Assembly: GCF_014635845.1 (NCBI RefSeq)
Contig: NZ_BMDP01000002.1
Location: 310,001 to 374,000 of the forward strand
Direction of reading: 5' to 3'
DNA: 64,000 nucleotides
From: Oxalicibacterium solurbis
GTDB taxonomy: Bacteria; Pseudomonadota; Gammaproteobacteria; Burkholderiales; Burkholderiaceae_D
Shown piece after piece: positions 16,826 through 26,117 of this stretch; the stretch's first letter is position 1, and each line of letters opens with the position of its first letter. The notes beneath the pieces were generated by a model. The model was not told where the DNA came from, did no database searches, and worked only from the letters and a program-made list of their open reading frames with translations. The position numbers and the translations under genes are program-made.

Positions 16826-18034
16826 TTATCCCTGGCTTTTTGCTTCGCCCGAAGCGGTCAATGCATAGCGCGTGCAGATCGGGCCGAGCAGTTCGAGGAT
16901 GACGAGGATGGAGACGACCAGCGCGCTCAGTTGTGCGCCGAATTGCGGATAGTCGCCGAGCGCGTGTTGCACCATCAGGATATTGAAACCGGATAGCGGC
17001 ACCAGTCCCACACCCAGCAGCGCGCCCTTGCGCAGCGTCATGCCGTTTACCTGCGCCAGCGCCGTGCTGGCAGCCAGCGCAATGGCGAAGCGCAAGACGA
17101 TGAAGGCCAGTGCCGCGGGCCACAGCATGACCAGATAGCGCCATTCCAGCTGCGTGCCGCTGAAGACGAACAGCGCAACGTAGAACAATCCGCTGAACTG
17201 GCTCAAATCGGGTTCGACGATCGCGTGGCGCGCATCCTGGCTGCGGCTGGCGATGCCGAACATCAGCAGTGCGATCAGCGCGGACAGCTTGAACATGACG
17301 GCGATGCCGACGGTGGCGGCAATCAGCGCCAGTACCAGGATCAGTTGCGCCTGCGTGTCACGTCCCAGAAACTGCCCCAGCCATACCAGCAGGCGGCTGA
17401 TGATCCAGCCCAGCAGTGCGGAGCCGAACAGCAGGTACAACGGATGCAGGATGTAATTTTCCCAGCCGGCCTTGTATTCGACGTGTACTGCGGCCAGTCC
17501 CATCGAGAAGACGATGAAGGCCAGCGCATTGCCGATGACGACGATGTTGAGCATGCGTTCCGTCATCTGGCCTTCGGCCTTGACTTCGCGCACTACGTTC
17601 AGAATCACCGCCGGCGATGTCGCCATGCCGAGCGCGGCGACCATGCAGGCGACCAGCTTGTCGATCTCGAACTGGATCAGCAGCAGGAACAGGGCGACGA
17701 ACATCAGCAGGCTGACGGCGATGCCGGTGAGCAGCAGGCCTTTCTCGCGCAACAGCCATTTGTAATCGACGCGCCGGCCGAGTTCGAACAACACCAGCCC
17801 GAGCGACAGATCGACCAGTATGCTGATGTCGTCCAGCAATGACGCATCGATCAGGTTCAGCACCGATGGGCCGATCAGCAGGCCGGTCAGGATGTAGCCG
17901 GTAATCGCTGGCAGTTGCGGGAAGAAGCGGCGCAGCAGGCGCGCGCCGAGCAGGCCGACGATCAGCAGCAGGCCGGTCGCGGTCAGCACGTTCAGCGCAT
18001 GCGGCATCGATGGAAAGAAACTGTGTGGCGTCAT
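16826..18034 (-). CDS. CPA2-family cation:proton antiporter (Kef-like membrane domain only)
   Basis: This 402-residue protein has about twelve membrane spans of the Na/H exchanger fold (LPAITGYILTGLLIGPSVL near residue 40; SLGLVLFELGRRVD; a region with MVAALGMATSPAVILNVV). It moves K+ or Na+ against protons across the inner membrane. KefB/KefC proteins are about 600 residues with a cytosolic nucleotide-binding RCK/TrkA-N domain; this one ends right after the membrane domain, so it lacks that gate. The gene precedes the YbdK-like gene. A 544-base non-coding region lies upstream. Confidence 0.85.
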   Translation of the reverse strand: MTPHSFFPSMPHALNVLTATGLLLIVGLLGARLLRRFFPQLPAITGYILTGLLIGPSVLNLIDASLLDDISILVDLSLGLVLFELGRRVDYKWLLREKGLLLTGIAVSLLMFVALFLLLIQFEIDKLVACMVAALGMATSPAVILNVVREVKAEGQMTERMLNIVVIGNALAFIVFSMGLAAVHVEYKAGWENYILHPLYLLFGSALLGWIISRLLVWLGQFLGRDTQAQLILVLALIAATVGIAVMFKLSALIALLMFGIASRSQDARHAIVEPDLSQFSGLFYVALFVFSGTQLEWRYLVMLWPAALAFIVLRFAIALAASTALAQVNGMTLRKGALLGVGLVPLSGFNILMVQHALGDYPQFGAQLSALVVSILVILELLGPICTRYALTASGEAKSQG

Positions 18035-18578
18035 GTTGTTCCCGGCAGTTTAAGAAGCGTGCAAACGATGGACGGCACGCATGATCTGACGTCCTGCCGC
18101 CATGTTCCCGGGCGGCAATGCGACATGGCGACAGGAAAACGATCTCCAGCGCTTTTCTCCAGCGTTTTTACTGCAAGTGCGAAGAAGCTCGGTGAATGTC
18201 TTCACCGCATGGTGCGTTATTGCCGAGTCCGGCTAACCGTATGCGGGCAACAAGGCGCGCGGCGCAGCGAACGGTGACGTTACGATTGCCGCGATTGCAG
18301 CAGTCACGAAGGACAGCGGTCGCTATCCGAAATCGGCTGCAAAGTGTAGCAGCAGTCGCGGCTGAAAGTCGCGCACATTTTTCGCATACGGTACTGCACT
18401 TTATACAGGACGCATGCATTTGCCGGACGCGATTATAGAGGAAAAATACGAAGGAAATTTCTCCTCCGCATGTTGTCATCCATATATCGAATCAAATGCA
18501 CCGAACCACGGCGTCGATCCAATGTGTCGCTCTAATGTTTCGCTGCAGCGATGCAGTGCGATGACGCGATGTAACAGT
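18035..18578. other. 544-base intergenic region with no recognisable gene
   Basis: It lies between the start of the antiporter gene and the end of the NDH-2 gene. The many short frames have no ribosome site and no protein signature. GGTGAATGTCTTCACC-like symmetry occurs near 18191-18206, and the sequence becomes more A/T-rich after 18390. A small RNA or the antiporter's leader cannot be excluded. Confidence 0.4.
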
Positions 18579-19943
18579 TCAGTGCAGTTTGACGCGCGGC
18601 GAGGTTTTGCGTTGCAGCCATTGCCCCAGCGAATCGGCCAGCATGCGCGTGAAGCCGTGCAGTGCCGCCACGTGCATCTTGTACAGCGACAGATACAGCA
18701 GCCGCGCGAGGATGCCTTCGATGAACAGCGCGCGGCCGAGCAGCGGCCCCATCAAATTGCCGACTGCGTCGAAGCGGCCGAGCGAGACCAGCGAGCCGAG
18801 ATCGCGGTAGACGAATGCCGGCAGCGTTTCGCCGTTCAGCTTCTTCTTCAATGCATCGAACAAAAAGCTGGCTTGCTGATGCGCGGCCTGCGCGCGCGGC
18901 GGCACCGTGCTGTCTTTCTCCGGCCAGGGGCAGGCGGCGCAATCGCCGAAGGCGAAGATGTCGGGATCGACTTCCGTCTGCAGCGTCTGCTGCACGACGA
19001 TCTGTCCCAGCCGGTTCACCGGCAGATTCAGTTCGCTCAATATCTGCGGTGCGCGGATGCCGGCGGCCCAGACGGTGAGATCGGCAGGCAGGCTTTGCCC
19101 GCTTGCCATCACGACGCGATCGGCCTGCACCTCGGAGACCTTGGCATCGGTCAGCACGTCGATATCCAGCTTGCGCAGCAGGTCGGTGGTGGTTGCCGAT
19201 ACCTTTTCCGGCAATGCGGAAAGGATGCGCGGTGCAGCTTCGATCACGGCAATGCGAATGTCGTGCCGCGGATCGAGATGATGCAGGCCGTATGCGCCGA
19301 GCACTTCGGCGGTGTTGCGCAATTCGGCTGACAGTTCGACGCCGGTGGCGCCGCCGCCGATGATGGCGATGTGCAGTTGCGGATGCACGCCGTTGCCGGC
19401 CGCGGTGATGCCGCGATCCGCGCGCATGCACAGGCTGATCATGCGGCGGCGAAAATGCTCGGCCTGATGCAGGGCGTCGAGTGCCACTGCATTCTGCTCG
19501 GCACCCGGCACGTTGAAGAAATTGGTGACGCTGCCGATGGCGAGGATCAACGTGTCGTACGGAATCTGTCGCTGCGGAATCAGTTCGAGACCGTGTTCGT
19601 CCTGCACGCTGCCGACGGTGATGGTCTTGCCGGCGCGGTCGAGGCCGAGCAGTTCGCCCTGCTGGAACACGAAGCGATGCCAGCGTGCCTGCGCTGCGTA
19701 TTCGAGCTGGTGCGTATTCGCATCCATGCTGCCGGCGGCGACTTCATGCAGCAGCGGTTTCCAGATGTGGATGGAGGAGCGGTCCACCAGCACGGTGCTG
19801 ACGCGGTCGCGCATCTTGTTGCCCAGTGCAGTCGCCAGTTCCAGGCCGCCGGCACCGCCGCCGACGATGACGATGCGATGCCGCGAATCGGCCTGGGGCT
19901 GCCGCGATGCATCCACGTTTTCGGTATCGGTGCTGGTGGTCAT
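18579..19943 (-). CDS. ndh: type II NADH:quinone oxidoreductase (NDH-2)
   Basis: This 454-residue flavoprotein has two dinucleotide-binding folds: FAD site HRIVIVGGGAGGLELATALG (about 27-46) and NADH site HIAIIGGGATGVELSAEL (about 190). TVWAAGIRAP and the FAD-contact segment DIFAFGDCAACPW follow. The C-terminal amphipathic part (ALFIEGILARLLYLSLYKMHVAALHG) is a membrane anchor. It passes electrons from NADH to quinone without pumping protons. The start at 19943 has GGGAGC just upstream. It is a single gene, downstream in orientation of nothing obvious. Confidence 0.93.
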   Translation of the reverse strand: MTTSTDTENVDASRQPQADSRHRIVIVGGGAGGLELATALGNKMRDRVSTVLVDRSSIHIWKPLLHEVAAGSMDANTHQLEYAAQARWHRFVFQQGELLGLDRAGKTITVGSVQDEHGLELIPQRQIPYDTLILAIGSVTNFFNVPGAEQNAVALDALHQAEHFRRRMISLCMRADRGITAAGNGVHPQLHIAIIGGGATGVELSAELRNTAEVLGAYGLHHLDPRHDIRIAVIEAAPRILSALPEKVSATTTDLLRKLDIDVLTDAKVSEVQADRVVMASGQSLPADLTVWAAGIRAPQILSELNLPVNRLGQIVVQQTLQTEVDPDIFAFGDCAACPWPEKDSTVPPRAQAAHQQASFLFDALKKKLNGETLPAFVYRDLGSLVSLGRFDAVGNLMGPLLGRALFIEGILARLLYLSLYKMHVAALHGFTRMLADSLGQWLQRKTSPRVKLH

Positions 19944-20112
19944 GCTTGCTCCCTTCTTTTCTTCGTCGATATTGCATCGATGATGCCGCATTGAAGTACG
20001 ACGTGCGGCACGCAGCATTTCGCATACGCTCAGACAGCAAGATACCACCTGGCGTTCCGCCGGTCTCCTTGTCCTGTCGTGTCTCGCTTTGTACGGCCGA
20101 CGTTGGTTTCTA

Positions 20113-23100
20113 TCAGTCGAAGGCGAAGTTATAGAACAGCGACAGCGCGCTGCGTGTGCCGGCTTCGCCTTCCACCGTTAGGCGTTTTGTCAGCGTGTAG
20201 CGCAGCAGCAGCACGCTGCTGGCACTTTCCAGTCCTTGCTTGTAGCTGACGTACAGCCGCGACGAAATCCGCTTGCCGAGTGTGACGATGCGTTCTTCCA
20301 GATTACTGGTGCTGTTGCTTTCGGTGCCCACACTGAAATCGTCCAGCCCGAACACCGTGGCGATCTGCGATGTCACGCCGGAAGCCGCACCTTGCGCCAG
20401 CAGCGAACTGGCGGCGGCCTGCAATGCGCCGATATCGCCGTCGCCGGAATCGGACAGGCCGTGGCCCAGCACCAGCCACGACAGTTTTTCCGCATCCGGC
20501 ACGGTCGGGTCCGATACCAGCGTGATGCGCGGACGCAGCACCGTGCCGCCGACCGAGACGCCGGCCTCGACTTCCTGGCCGCGCCGCATCGCGAGAATGT
20601 TCAGCGCCGGATTGCCGATCGGACCGTTGAAGCGCAGGATGCCCTGTTCGATCGCCAGCTCGCGGCCGTAGGCCTTGAAAGTGCCGGAGACGATGCGCAG
20701 ATCGCCCGTTGCGCGCAACGCTTCGCCGCCGTCGGCCAGCAGGTTGATTTCGCCGGCCAGCATCGCATCGAGCCCGCGGCCTTGCAGATGAATGCCTTTC
20801 CGGCCGAGGCCAAGCTTCAGATCCAGTGCGATGATGGTCTTCGTACCCTGCGTCTGGTTGCGGCCGACGATGACGACATCGTCCGACAATTGCGGCATAT
20901 CGGTGCTGCCGATGTCGAAGAAGCCGGAATCGGCGGTGAAGCTGCCGTTGGCCTTGGCGCGGCCGTCGCGCCAGCCGGCGGTGCCAAGGCCGCTGATGAC
21001 CAGCTTGCGGTCGGAACGGTCGATCAGCTTGTATTGCGATGCCGTGACGGCCAAGTCGAGCGCCAGTTGCTGCTTGACCAGCGACAGCGGGCCATTGATC
21101 GATAACGTGCCGCCGTTGGTGAAACGCAGTTCGCTGATGACCAACTGTTCGCCGCGAAATTCGCTGCGCAGCGTGCCTTGCTTCAGGTCGACGCCGGTAT
21201 CGGTGAACAGCAGGCGCAGCTTGTCGGCATCCATGCGGCCGGTGATGCGTGGATTGGTCACACTGCCGGCGAGCGTGACGTCGCCGTGCAGGCTGCCTTC
21301 GGTTACCAGCATTGGCGAGATCATCGGCCCCAGCCAGCCCAGCGCCGGCGCATCGATGCGGACATTGCCGTTCAGCGGCGCCTGCGACGTTAGCGTCAGG
21401 CGCTTGTCGCCGCCGCCCAGCGCACTGGTGAAATCGGCAGCGATGCGGCCGGTCTGCGTGCCTTCGGCGAGGAACTGCAGCGCAAGACGGCCGCCGCTTG
21501 CCGTTGCATTGGCCTGCAATGTCGTCAGCCCCAGCTTGACCGGCGCATTGCCGAGCATCGACACATCGCCGCTTTCGCGCTGCAGGCTGAAGCTGCCGTC
21601 GAGCCGGTTGCCGAGTTTGAAATCCCACGCGCCGCCGACGGCGAGATCGGCGCTGACCGGCGCATCCGGTCGCGCATAGTGGAGCAGGTCGTTGATCTGC
21701 AGATGATCGAAGCGGCCGCGCGTGGTCAGGCCGCGTGCATTGCGGACGAACTGCTCGATGGAAAAGACTGCATTGTTGCCGATGGCGAGATTGAAGCGGT
21801 CGAGTTTGACTTCGTCTGTTGATACGGAAAGCGGTGCGGCTTCGGTCAGCTTCGCGTTCAGGCGACCGTCGGCATCGAGCGTGGCAATGCTGCCTTGCCA
21901 GCGCGGCGTGCGCGCCAGATCCTGCAAGCCACCGTTGGCGGAAAGTTTCCAGTGCTGGTCGTATTCGTTCAGCGTGATATTCACCGTGTGCCGGGCGGTC
22001 GTGCCGTTGACGGCGAGGCTGGCGTCGTCGGCTTCCAGCGCACCGCCGGCGATGCCGTCGGCATGCACGTCGATTACCAGCGGCGCGTTCGGTTGCGCGG
22101 CAAATTTGGTCTGGATGGCGAGATTGCGTACCAGTTGTTCGCCTATGCGCAAGTCCTGCAGTTTCGTTTCGATGCTGACGGCGGCGAGTGGTGCAGCTTT
22201 ATCGCGCCGGTCCAGGGTCAGATCTCCCTTTCCTTGCAGCATGGCAGCCTGCAACTGGCCGGGCAGGCGCAGGCGACTGCCGCTCCATTCGGCGACGAGG
22301 CGCGGCTGCTGCACGCTGCCGCGCACTTCGCCTTCGAGCTTCAGCATGCCGCCGAAAGCGCGGCCGAGTTGTTCGAGTTTCGGCGCGTCGAAATGGAAGG
22401 TTATGCGGGCATCGCTTTGTGCCAGCCGGCCTTGCGCATCGAATCGATTGTCGCCGGCACGCAGTGCAAGGGCAGGTACGTCCAGCGTTTCGCCGCGCAG
22501 TTGCATGCGGCCTTCGCCGGACAGCGGATTGCCAGCCAGCTTGCTGTCGGCGATGCGGAAGGATGCATCGGCCTGCATGGCCGGCTGGCGCGTGCCGTTG
22601 GCGGCGAATTCGGCGTTGAGCTGCAGCGTCGGCATTTGCGCAAAGTCGCCGAGATCGCGCAGATCGAATCCGCGTATCGTTCCTTTGGCATCGAATGCCT
22701 GATTGCCGTCGAGCGCGATGCGGGCAGAGAGATCCGCGGCGCTGCCGCCGGCGCGCAAGGCCATCTTGTCGATGTTGATTGCATTGTCGGCAACGGTGGC
22801 ATGCGCATCCAATGTCAGTCGGTGTTTCTTCAGCGGTTCGCTCAGTGCGAGCGTAAATTCCTGTTTACCGTCGGCGTGTCGTACGTCCAGCTTGCCGGCC
22901 AGTTTGGTGGTGCGCATGCGGCCGTCGATCTTCTGCAGGTCGAGCGCATCGGTCTGCAGCGTCAGCGTCAACGCGCCGTTGCGCAGCTTGCCGCTGCCGG
23001 ACGCATTGCCGGCCGGTTGCCGTGTGCTGCCGAAGCCGGCGGCGATGCGCCGGAAATCGAAGGTTTGATCCTGCTGCGTGAATTCGACGCGCAGGCTGTG

Positions 23101-24114
23101 CAGCGGGACGCGGCCTTCGTCGTAGCGTCCCGCGGCGGGGTTGGCGACGGACAGCGTGCCGCTGCCGTTTTCTGCCGCATGCAGATCGACGTTCAGCGCG
23201 GTCTTCGGCAGGCTGGCGGCGATGACGGACAGATCGATCGTGCGCGCCGTCACGTCGGCTTTGCCGAGCAGCTGTTCGTCGAAAGGATGCAGCATGGCAT
23301 TGCCGTTCAGCGAGGCATCGGCGATCTTCAGCGCGGCGGCGGCCTGCAGTTCCTTCAGCGAGCCGTGCAGCAGAAGTTGGCCGGCGGCGCGGATGGTGTT
23401 GCCGTCGGTCGTCGTTTCGCCGCTGGTCGACAGCGTCGCTTCCAGCGGATAGGGACTGGCGGTCGACAGGGTGGCGCGGCCTTCGAGATTGCCGCTGAAG
23501 GCAGTCTTGTCGGCAGCGGAACGTGCACTGAATTCATCGAGGTTCAGCAGGTAGCGTTTGCCGTCGTAATCGAGATTGAATGCGAACGGGCCGAGCGTGA
23601 TCACGTTCAGTGGCCCCCAGGCGACATCGCCGCCGTGTACCTGCACGCTGTCGATGCGCAGGTGAAGCGGCAGCGCGATGCTGGATGGCAGCTTTGCCGG
23701 TTCGTCGTTCTGCGCCATCTTGCCGGTGATGCCGAGCCTGCCGATGCGCAGCAGTGCGATATGCAACTGGCCGGTCAGCAGCTTCGGCAGGCGTACGTCC
23801 AGCGTGACGTCGTCGGCGGCGATCTGCTGGTTTTCCAGATGCAGCGACAGCTTGCCGATGTGCAGTGTGTCGCTCCAGGTGCCGCTGACGTCTTCCGCGT
23901 TGACGATGCCGTTCGACAGGCCGGCGGCGAATTCGAACGAGGCGCGCGTGCCGCGTTCGCTGTGCGTGATCCAGCCGATGCCGGCCAGCAGAATCAGCAA
24001 TAGCAGAGACAACATTACGGCCAGCACGCGCGGCCATCGGCGCTTGCTGCGCGCATGCACAGGCGTGTTGGGCGCCGATGGCTGGCTTGTCTGTTTGTCG
24101 TCGTCAGAAACCAT
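20113..24114 (-). CDS. tamB: translocation and assembly module inner-membrane subunit TamB
   Basis: This 1333-residue protein has a cytoplasmic tail, one N-terminal signal anchor (VLAVMLSLLLLILLAGIGWI, about residues 29-48), then a very long beta-rich periplasmic region of the AsmA/TamB bridge type. The C-terminal TamB domain (DUF490) ends SVLLLRYTLTKRLTVEGEAG and YNFAFD. TamB bridges inner and outer membranes and is implicated in lipid transport and autotransporter assembly with TamA. The start overlaps the end of tamA by 11 bases, so the two are translationally coupled. Length is similar to E. coli TamB (about 1260). A 702-codon open frame on the opposite strand is a composition shadow. Confidence 0.95.
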   Translation of the reverse strand: MVSDDDKQTSQPSAPNTPVHARSKRRWPRVLAVMLSLLLLILLAGIGWITHSERGTRASFEFAAGLSNGIVNAEDVSGTWSDTLHIGKLSLHLENQQIAADDVTLDVRLPKLLTGQLHIALLRIGRLGITGKMAQNDEPAKLPSSIALPLHLRIDSVQVHGGDVAWGPLNVITLGPFAFNLDYDGKRYLLNLDEFSARSAADKTAFSGNLEGRATLSTASPYPLEATLSTSGETTTDGNTIRAAGQLLLHGSLKELQAAAALKIADASLNGNAMLHPFDEQLLGKADVTARTIDLSVIAASLPKTALNVDLHAAENGSGTLSVANPAAGRYDEGRVPLHSLRVEFTQQDQTFDFRRIAAGFGSTRQPAGNASGSGKLRNGALTLTLQTDALDLQKIDGRMRTTKLAGKLDVRHADGKQEFTLALSEPLKKHRLTLDAHATVADNAINIDKMALRAGGSAADLSARIALDGNQAFDAKGTIRGFDLRDLGDFAQMPTLQLNAEFAANGTRQPAMQADASFRIADSKLAGNPLSGEGRMQLRGETLDVPALALRAGDNRFDAQGRLAQSDARITFHFDAPKLEQLGRAFGGMLKLEGEVRGSVQQPRLVAEWSGSRLRLPGQLQAAMLQGKGDLTLDRRDKAAPLAAVSIETKLQDLRIGEQLVRNLAIQTKFAAQPNAPLVIDVHADGIAGGALEADDASLAVNGTTARHTVNITLNEYDQHWKLSANGGLQDLARTPRWQGSIATLDADGRLNAKLTEAAPLSVSTDEVKLDRFNLAIGNNAVFSIEQFVRNARGLTTRGRFDHLQINDLLHYARPDAPVSADLAVGGAWDFKLGNRLDGSFSLQRESGDVSMLGNAPVKLGLTTLQANATASGGRLALQFLAEGTQTGRIAADFTSALGGGDKRLTLTSQAPLNGNVRIDAPALGWLGPMISPMLVTEGSLHGDVTLAGSVTNPRITGRMDADKLRLLFTDTGVDLKQGTLRSEFRGEQLVISELRFTNGGTLSINGPLSLVKQQLALDLAVTASQYKLIDRSDRKLVISGLGTAGWRDGRAKANGSFTADSGFFDIGSTDMPQLSDDVVIVGRNQTQGTKTIIALDLKLGLGRKGIHLQGRGLDAMLAGEINLLADGGEALRATGDLRIVSGTFKAYGRELAIEQGILRFNGPIGNPALNILAMRRGQEVEAGVSVGGTVLRPRITLVSDPTVPDAEKLSWLVLGHGLSDSGDGDIGALQAAASSLLAQGAASGVTSQIATVFGLDDFSVGTESNSTSNLEERIVTLGKRISSRLYVSYKQGLESASSVLLLRYTLTKRLTVEGEAGTRSALSLFYNFAFD

Positions 24115-25882
24115 AGCCTACCGAGAAGTGAAGCCGCACTTCGTGCGTATCGTGCCCGTAGGCGAGGTCGAGATTGACCGGGCCGATCGGGCTGCGCCAG
24201 CGTGCGCCCACGCCGCTGCCATGCGCGAAGTGGAAGCCTTTCCACGAGTCTGCGGCATTGCCGGTATCGTGAAACACGGCCGCGCCCCATTGCGGCGTGA
24301 TGCGATAGACGAGTTCGGCGCTGAAGACAGCGCTGTTGGTGCCACCGACGATGGCACCGTCCTGTTCGACGCCCAGTGTGTTGTAACCGTAGCCGCGCAC
24401 GGTCTGGTCGCCGCCGGTGCGGAACAGCAGGTCGGCCGGCACCGATTCGCGGCCAGCGCCGGATACCTGGCCGACCTCGCCGCGCAGTACCGCCTGCCAG
24501 CGCTTGTAGTAGGGCGACAGATAGGTTGCGCGGCCGACCACGCGTGCCAGCGTCTTGCCGTCGCCAGTCGGGCCGGCGCCGAGATCGATCGAGGCGACGT
24601 AGCCACGCGACGGCGAGATCAGGTTGTTCAGGCTTCGCCGCGTGTAGGTGAAAGAGCCAATCACTGCTTCGCGGTGATTCGAATAGTCGCTGCCTTCGAT
24701 GCGCTGGTGATCGGTATACAGCGTGGTGGCCCACACCATTTCATTGTTCTTGTCGGGACTGGTCAGGCGCGCAGCGGTGGCGGTTTTGTCGTTGAGTTCG
24801 CCTTCGCTGTTCGTATATTCGTAGCGTGTGCCGAAGCTGGGGCGCCAGTCGTTCTGCAGCGGAGGCAGGAAGACGTCGGCACCGAGCAGCCGGTTGTTGC
24901 GATCGACCAGCAGCCGCGATTCCAGCCGCCAGTCGCGCTGCAGGAAATTGCGGTCCAGCCACCGGATCTGCCCGCGCGGGCCGGAATCGGTGGAGAAGCC
25001 GATACCCAGCGACAGCCGCTTGCGTTCGTTTTCGTTGAGTTCCAGTTTGATCGGCACGTTCTTCGGATGCGCCGGATCGATGTTGACGGTGGCAAAGGCG
25101 GAACGGAAGTAGCCGGTGTCCTGCACGCGCGCCTGCAATTCGTTGAGTTTTTCCTGCGAATACGGCTCGCCCGGCTTGATCGGATTCAGGTCCGTCACGA
25201 TGCGGCTGGCATAGCGCTGCAGGCCGGAGATTTCCAGTTCGCCGAAGGTGAAGGCGGGGCCGGAGTCGACTTCCACCGTCAATGCGGCGCTGTTGGTCGC
25301 CGGATCGATGCGCGCCTCGCTTTGCGTGATGGCGGCGGCAGGGTAGTCGCGTACCAGCAGCGATTTCAGCAGATTGTTCTTGGCATCGTCCCAATCCTTC
25401 TGGCGGAAGGCGTTGCCGGCCGGCAGGCTCCAGCGTCGCTGCAGGCGTTCGACGCGCTGCGGGTTGGATGCGGCAACGTCGCCCTTGATTCGGATATCCA
25501 CCGTATCGACCAGCGTGCGCGGGCCGAGCGCCACCTTGTAATGCGCAGTCCAGGTTTCGCCGCGCTGATCGAGTTCGTGCGTGACGGATGGCGAGAAATA
25601 GCCTTCGGTTGCCAGCAGGGTACGAATCTGGTTCGGTGCGCTGCCGGCCAGGCGACGGATTTCATCTTCGGCCAGGCCGCCGGCGGACTGGCGACGGCTG
25701 ATCTCGAGGTTGTCTTTCAGCAGCGACGTCAGTTCGCCGGCACCGTCTATGCTGACGGTATAGGAAACGGATGCTGCTGCCGGTGCTGCGGATTCCTGCG
25801 CCCGCGCCTGGATCGGCAATATGGCTTGCGTGCACAGCAGGCAGGCAGCGATACGCAAGGTGAGGGAAATCTTCTTCAGCAC
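24104..25882 (-). CDS. tamA: translocation and assembly module outer-membrane subunit TamA
   Basis: This 592-residue BamA-superfamily protein has a signal peptide (ISLTLRIAACLLCTQAILPI, cleavage after QARA), about three POTRA domains (residues 40-270, with GPAFTFGELEISGLQRYASR), and a C-terminal 16-strand barrel. The barrel includes FRTGGDQTVRGYGYNTLG (the conserved VRGY-type L6 loop) and ends in an aromatic residue (HFSVGYGF), as outer-membrane proteins do. It pairs with TamB, encoded immediately downstream with an 11-base overlap. Translation seems to start at GTG 25882; the ribosome site is weak. Confidence 0.94.
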   Translation of the reverse strand: MLKKISLTLRIAACLLCTQAILPIQARAQESAAPAAASVSYTVSIDGAGELTSLLKDNLEISRRQSAGGLAEDEIRRLAGSAPNQIRTLLATEGYFSPSVTHELDQRGETWTAHYKVALGPRTLVDTVDIRIKGDVAASNPQRVERLQRRWSLPAGNAFRQKDWDDAKNNLLKSLLVRDYPAAAITQSEARIDPATNSAALTVEVDSGPAFTFGELEISGLQRYASRIVTDLNPIKPGEPYSQEKLNELQARVQDTGYFRSAFATVNIDPAHPKNVPIKLELNENERKRLSLGIGFSTDSGPRGQIRWLDRNFLQRDWRLESRLLVDRNNRLLGADVFLPPLQNDWRPSFGTRYEYTNSEGELNDKTATAARLTSPDKNNEMVWATTLYTDHQRIEGSDYSNHREAVIGSFTYTRRSLNNLISPSRGYVASIDLGAGPTGDGKTLARVVGRATYLSPYYKRWQAVLRGEVGQVSGAGRESVPADLLFRTGGDQTVRGYGYNTLGVEQDGAIVGGTNSAVFSAELVYRITPQWGAAVFHDTGNAADSWKGFHFAHGSGVGARWRSPIGPVNLDLAYGHDTHEVRLHFSVGYGF

Positions 25883-26117
25883 TCTGTCTGGATGGAAATG
25901 TTTTTAAAGGTCGAAAGCAATCCGGAAGGTGTACCGAAAGACAGCTGAAAAAACGACGTTGACGTTCGTGCAAGCTTATCAGTATTTGGTGCGATAGAGC
26001 GGCACTGGCGGAGGTTTTACGGGATTGCCGCAATACGGGTTGGGATGCGCGTTCGCTTGCCGGTCGTCGGCAAAATCCCTATAGTGGGCGCACTCGAATT
26101 TCCCGGATACAGGCAAC

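Noticed and set aside
21895-24003. A 702-codon open frame on the plus strand inside tamB
   Set aside because: It is fully antisense to a well-supported gene, is Arg/Gln/Gly-rich as expected for the complement of this coding frame, has no ribosome site and no recognisable domain.
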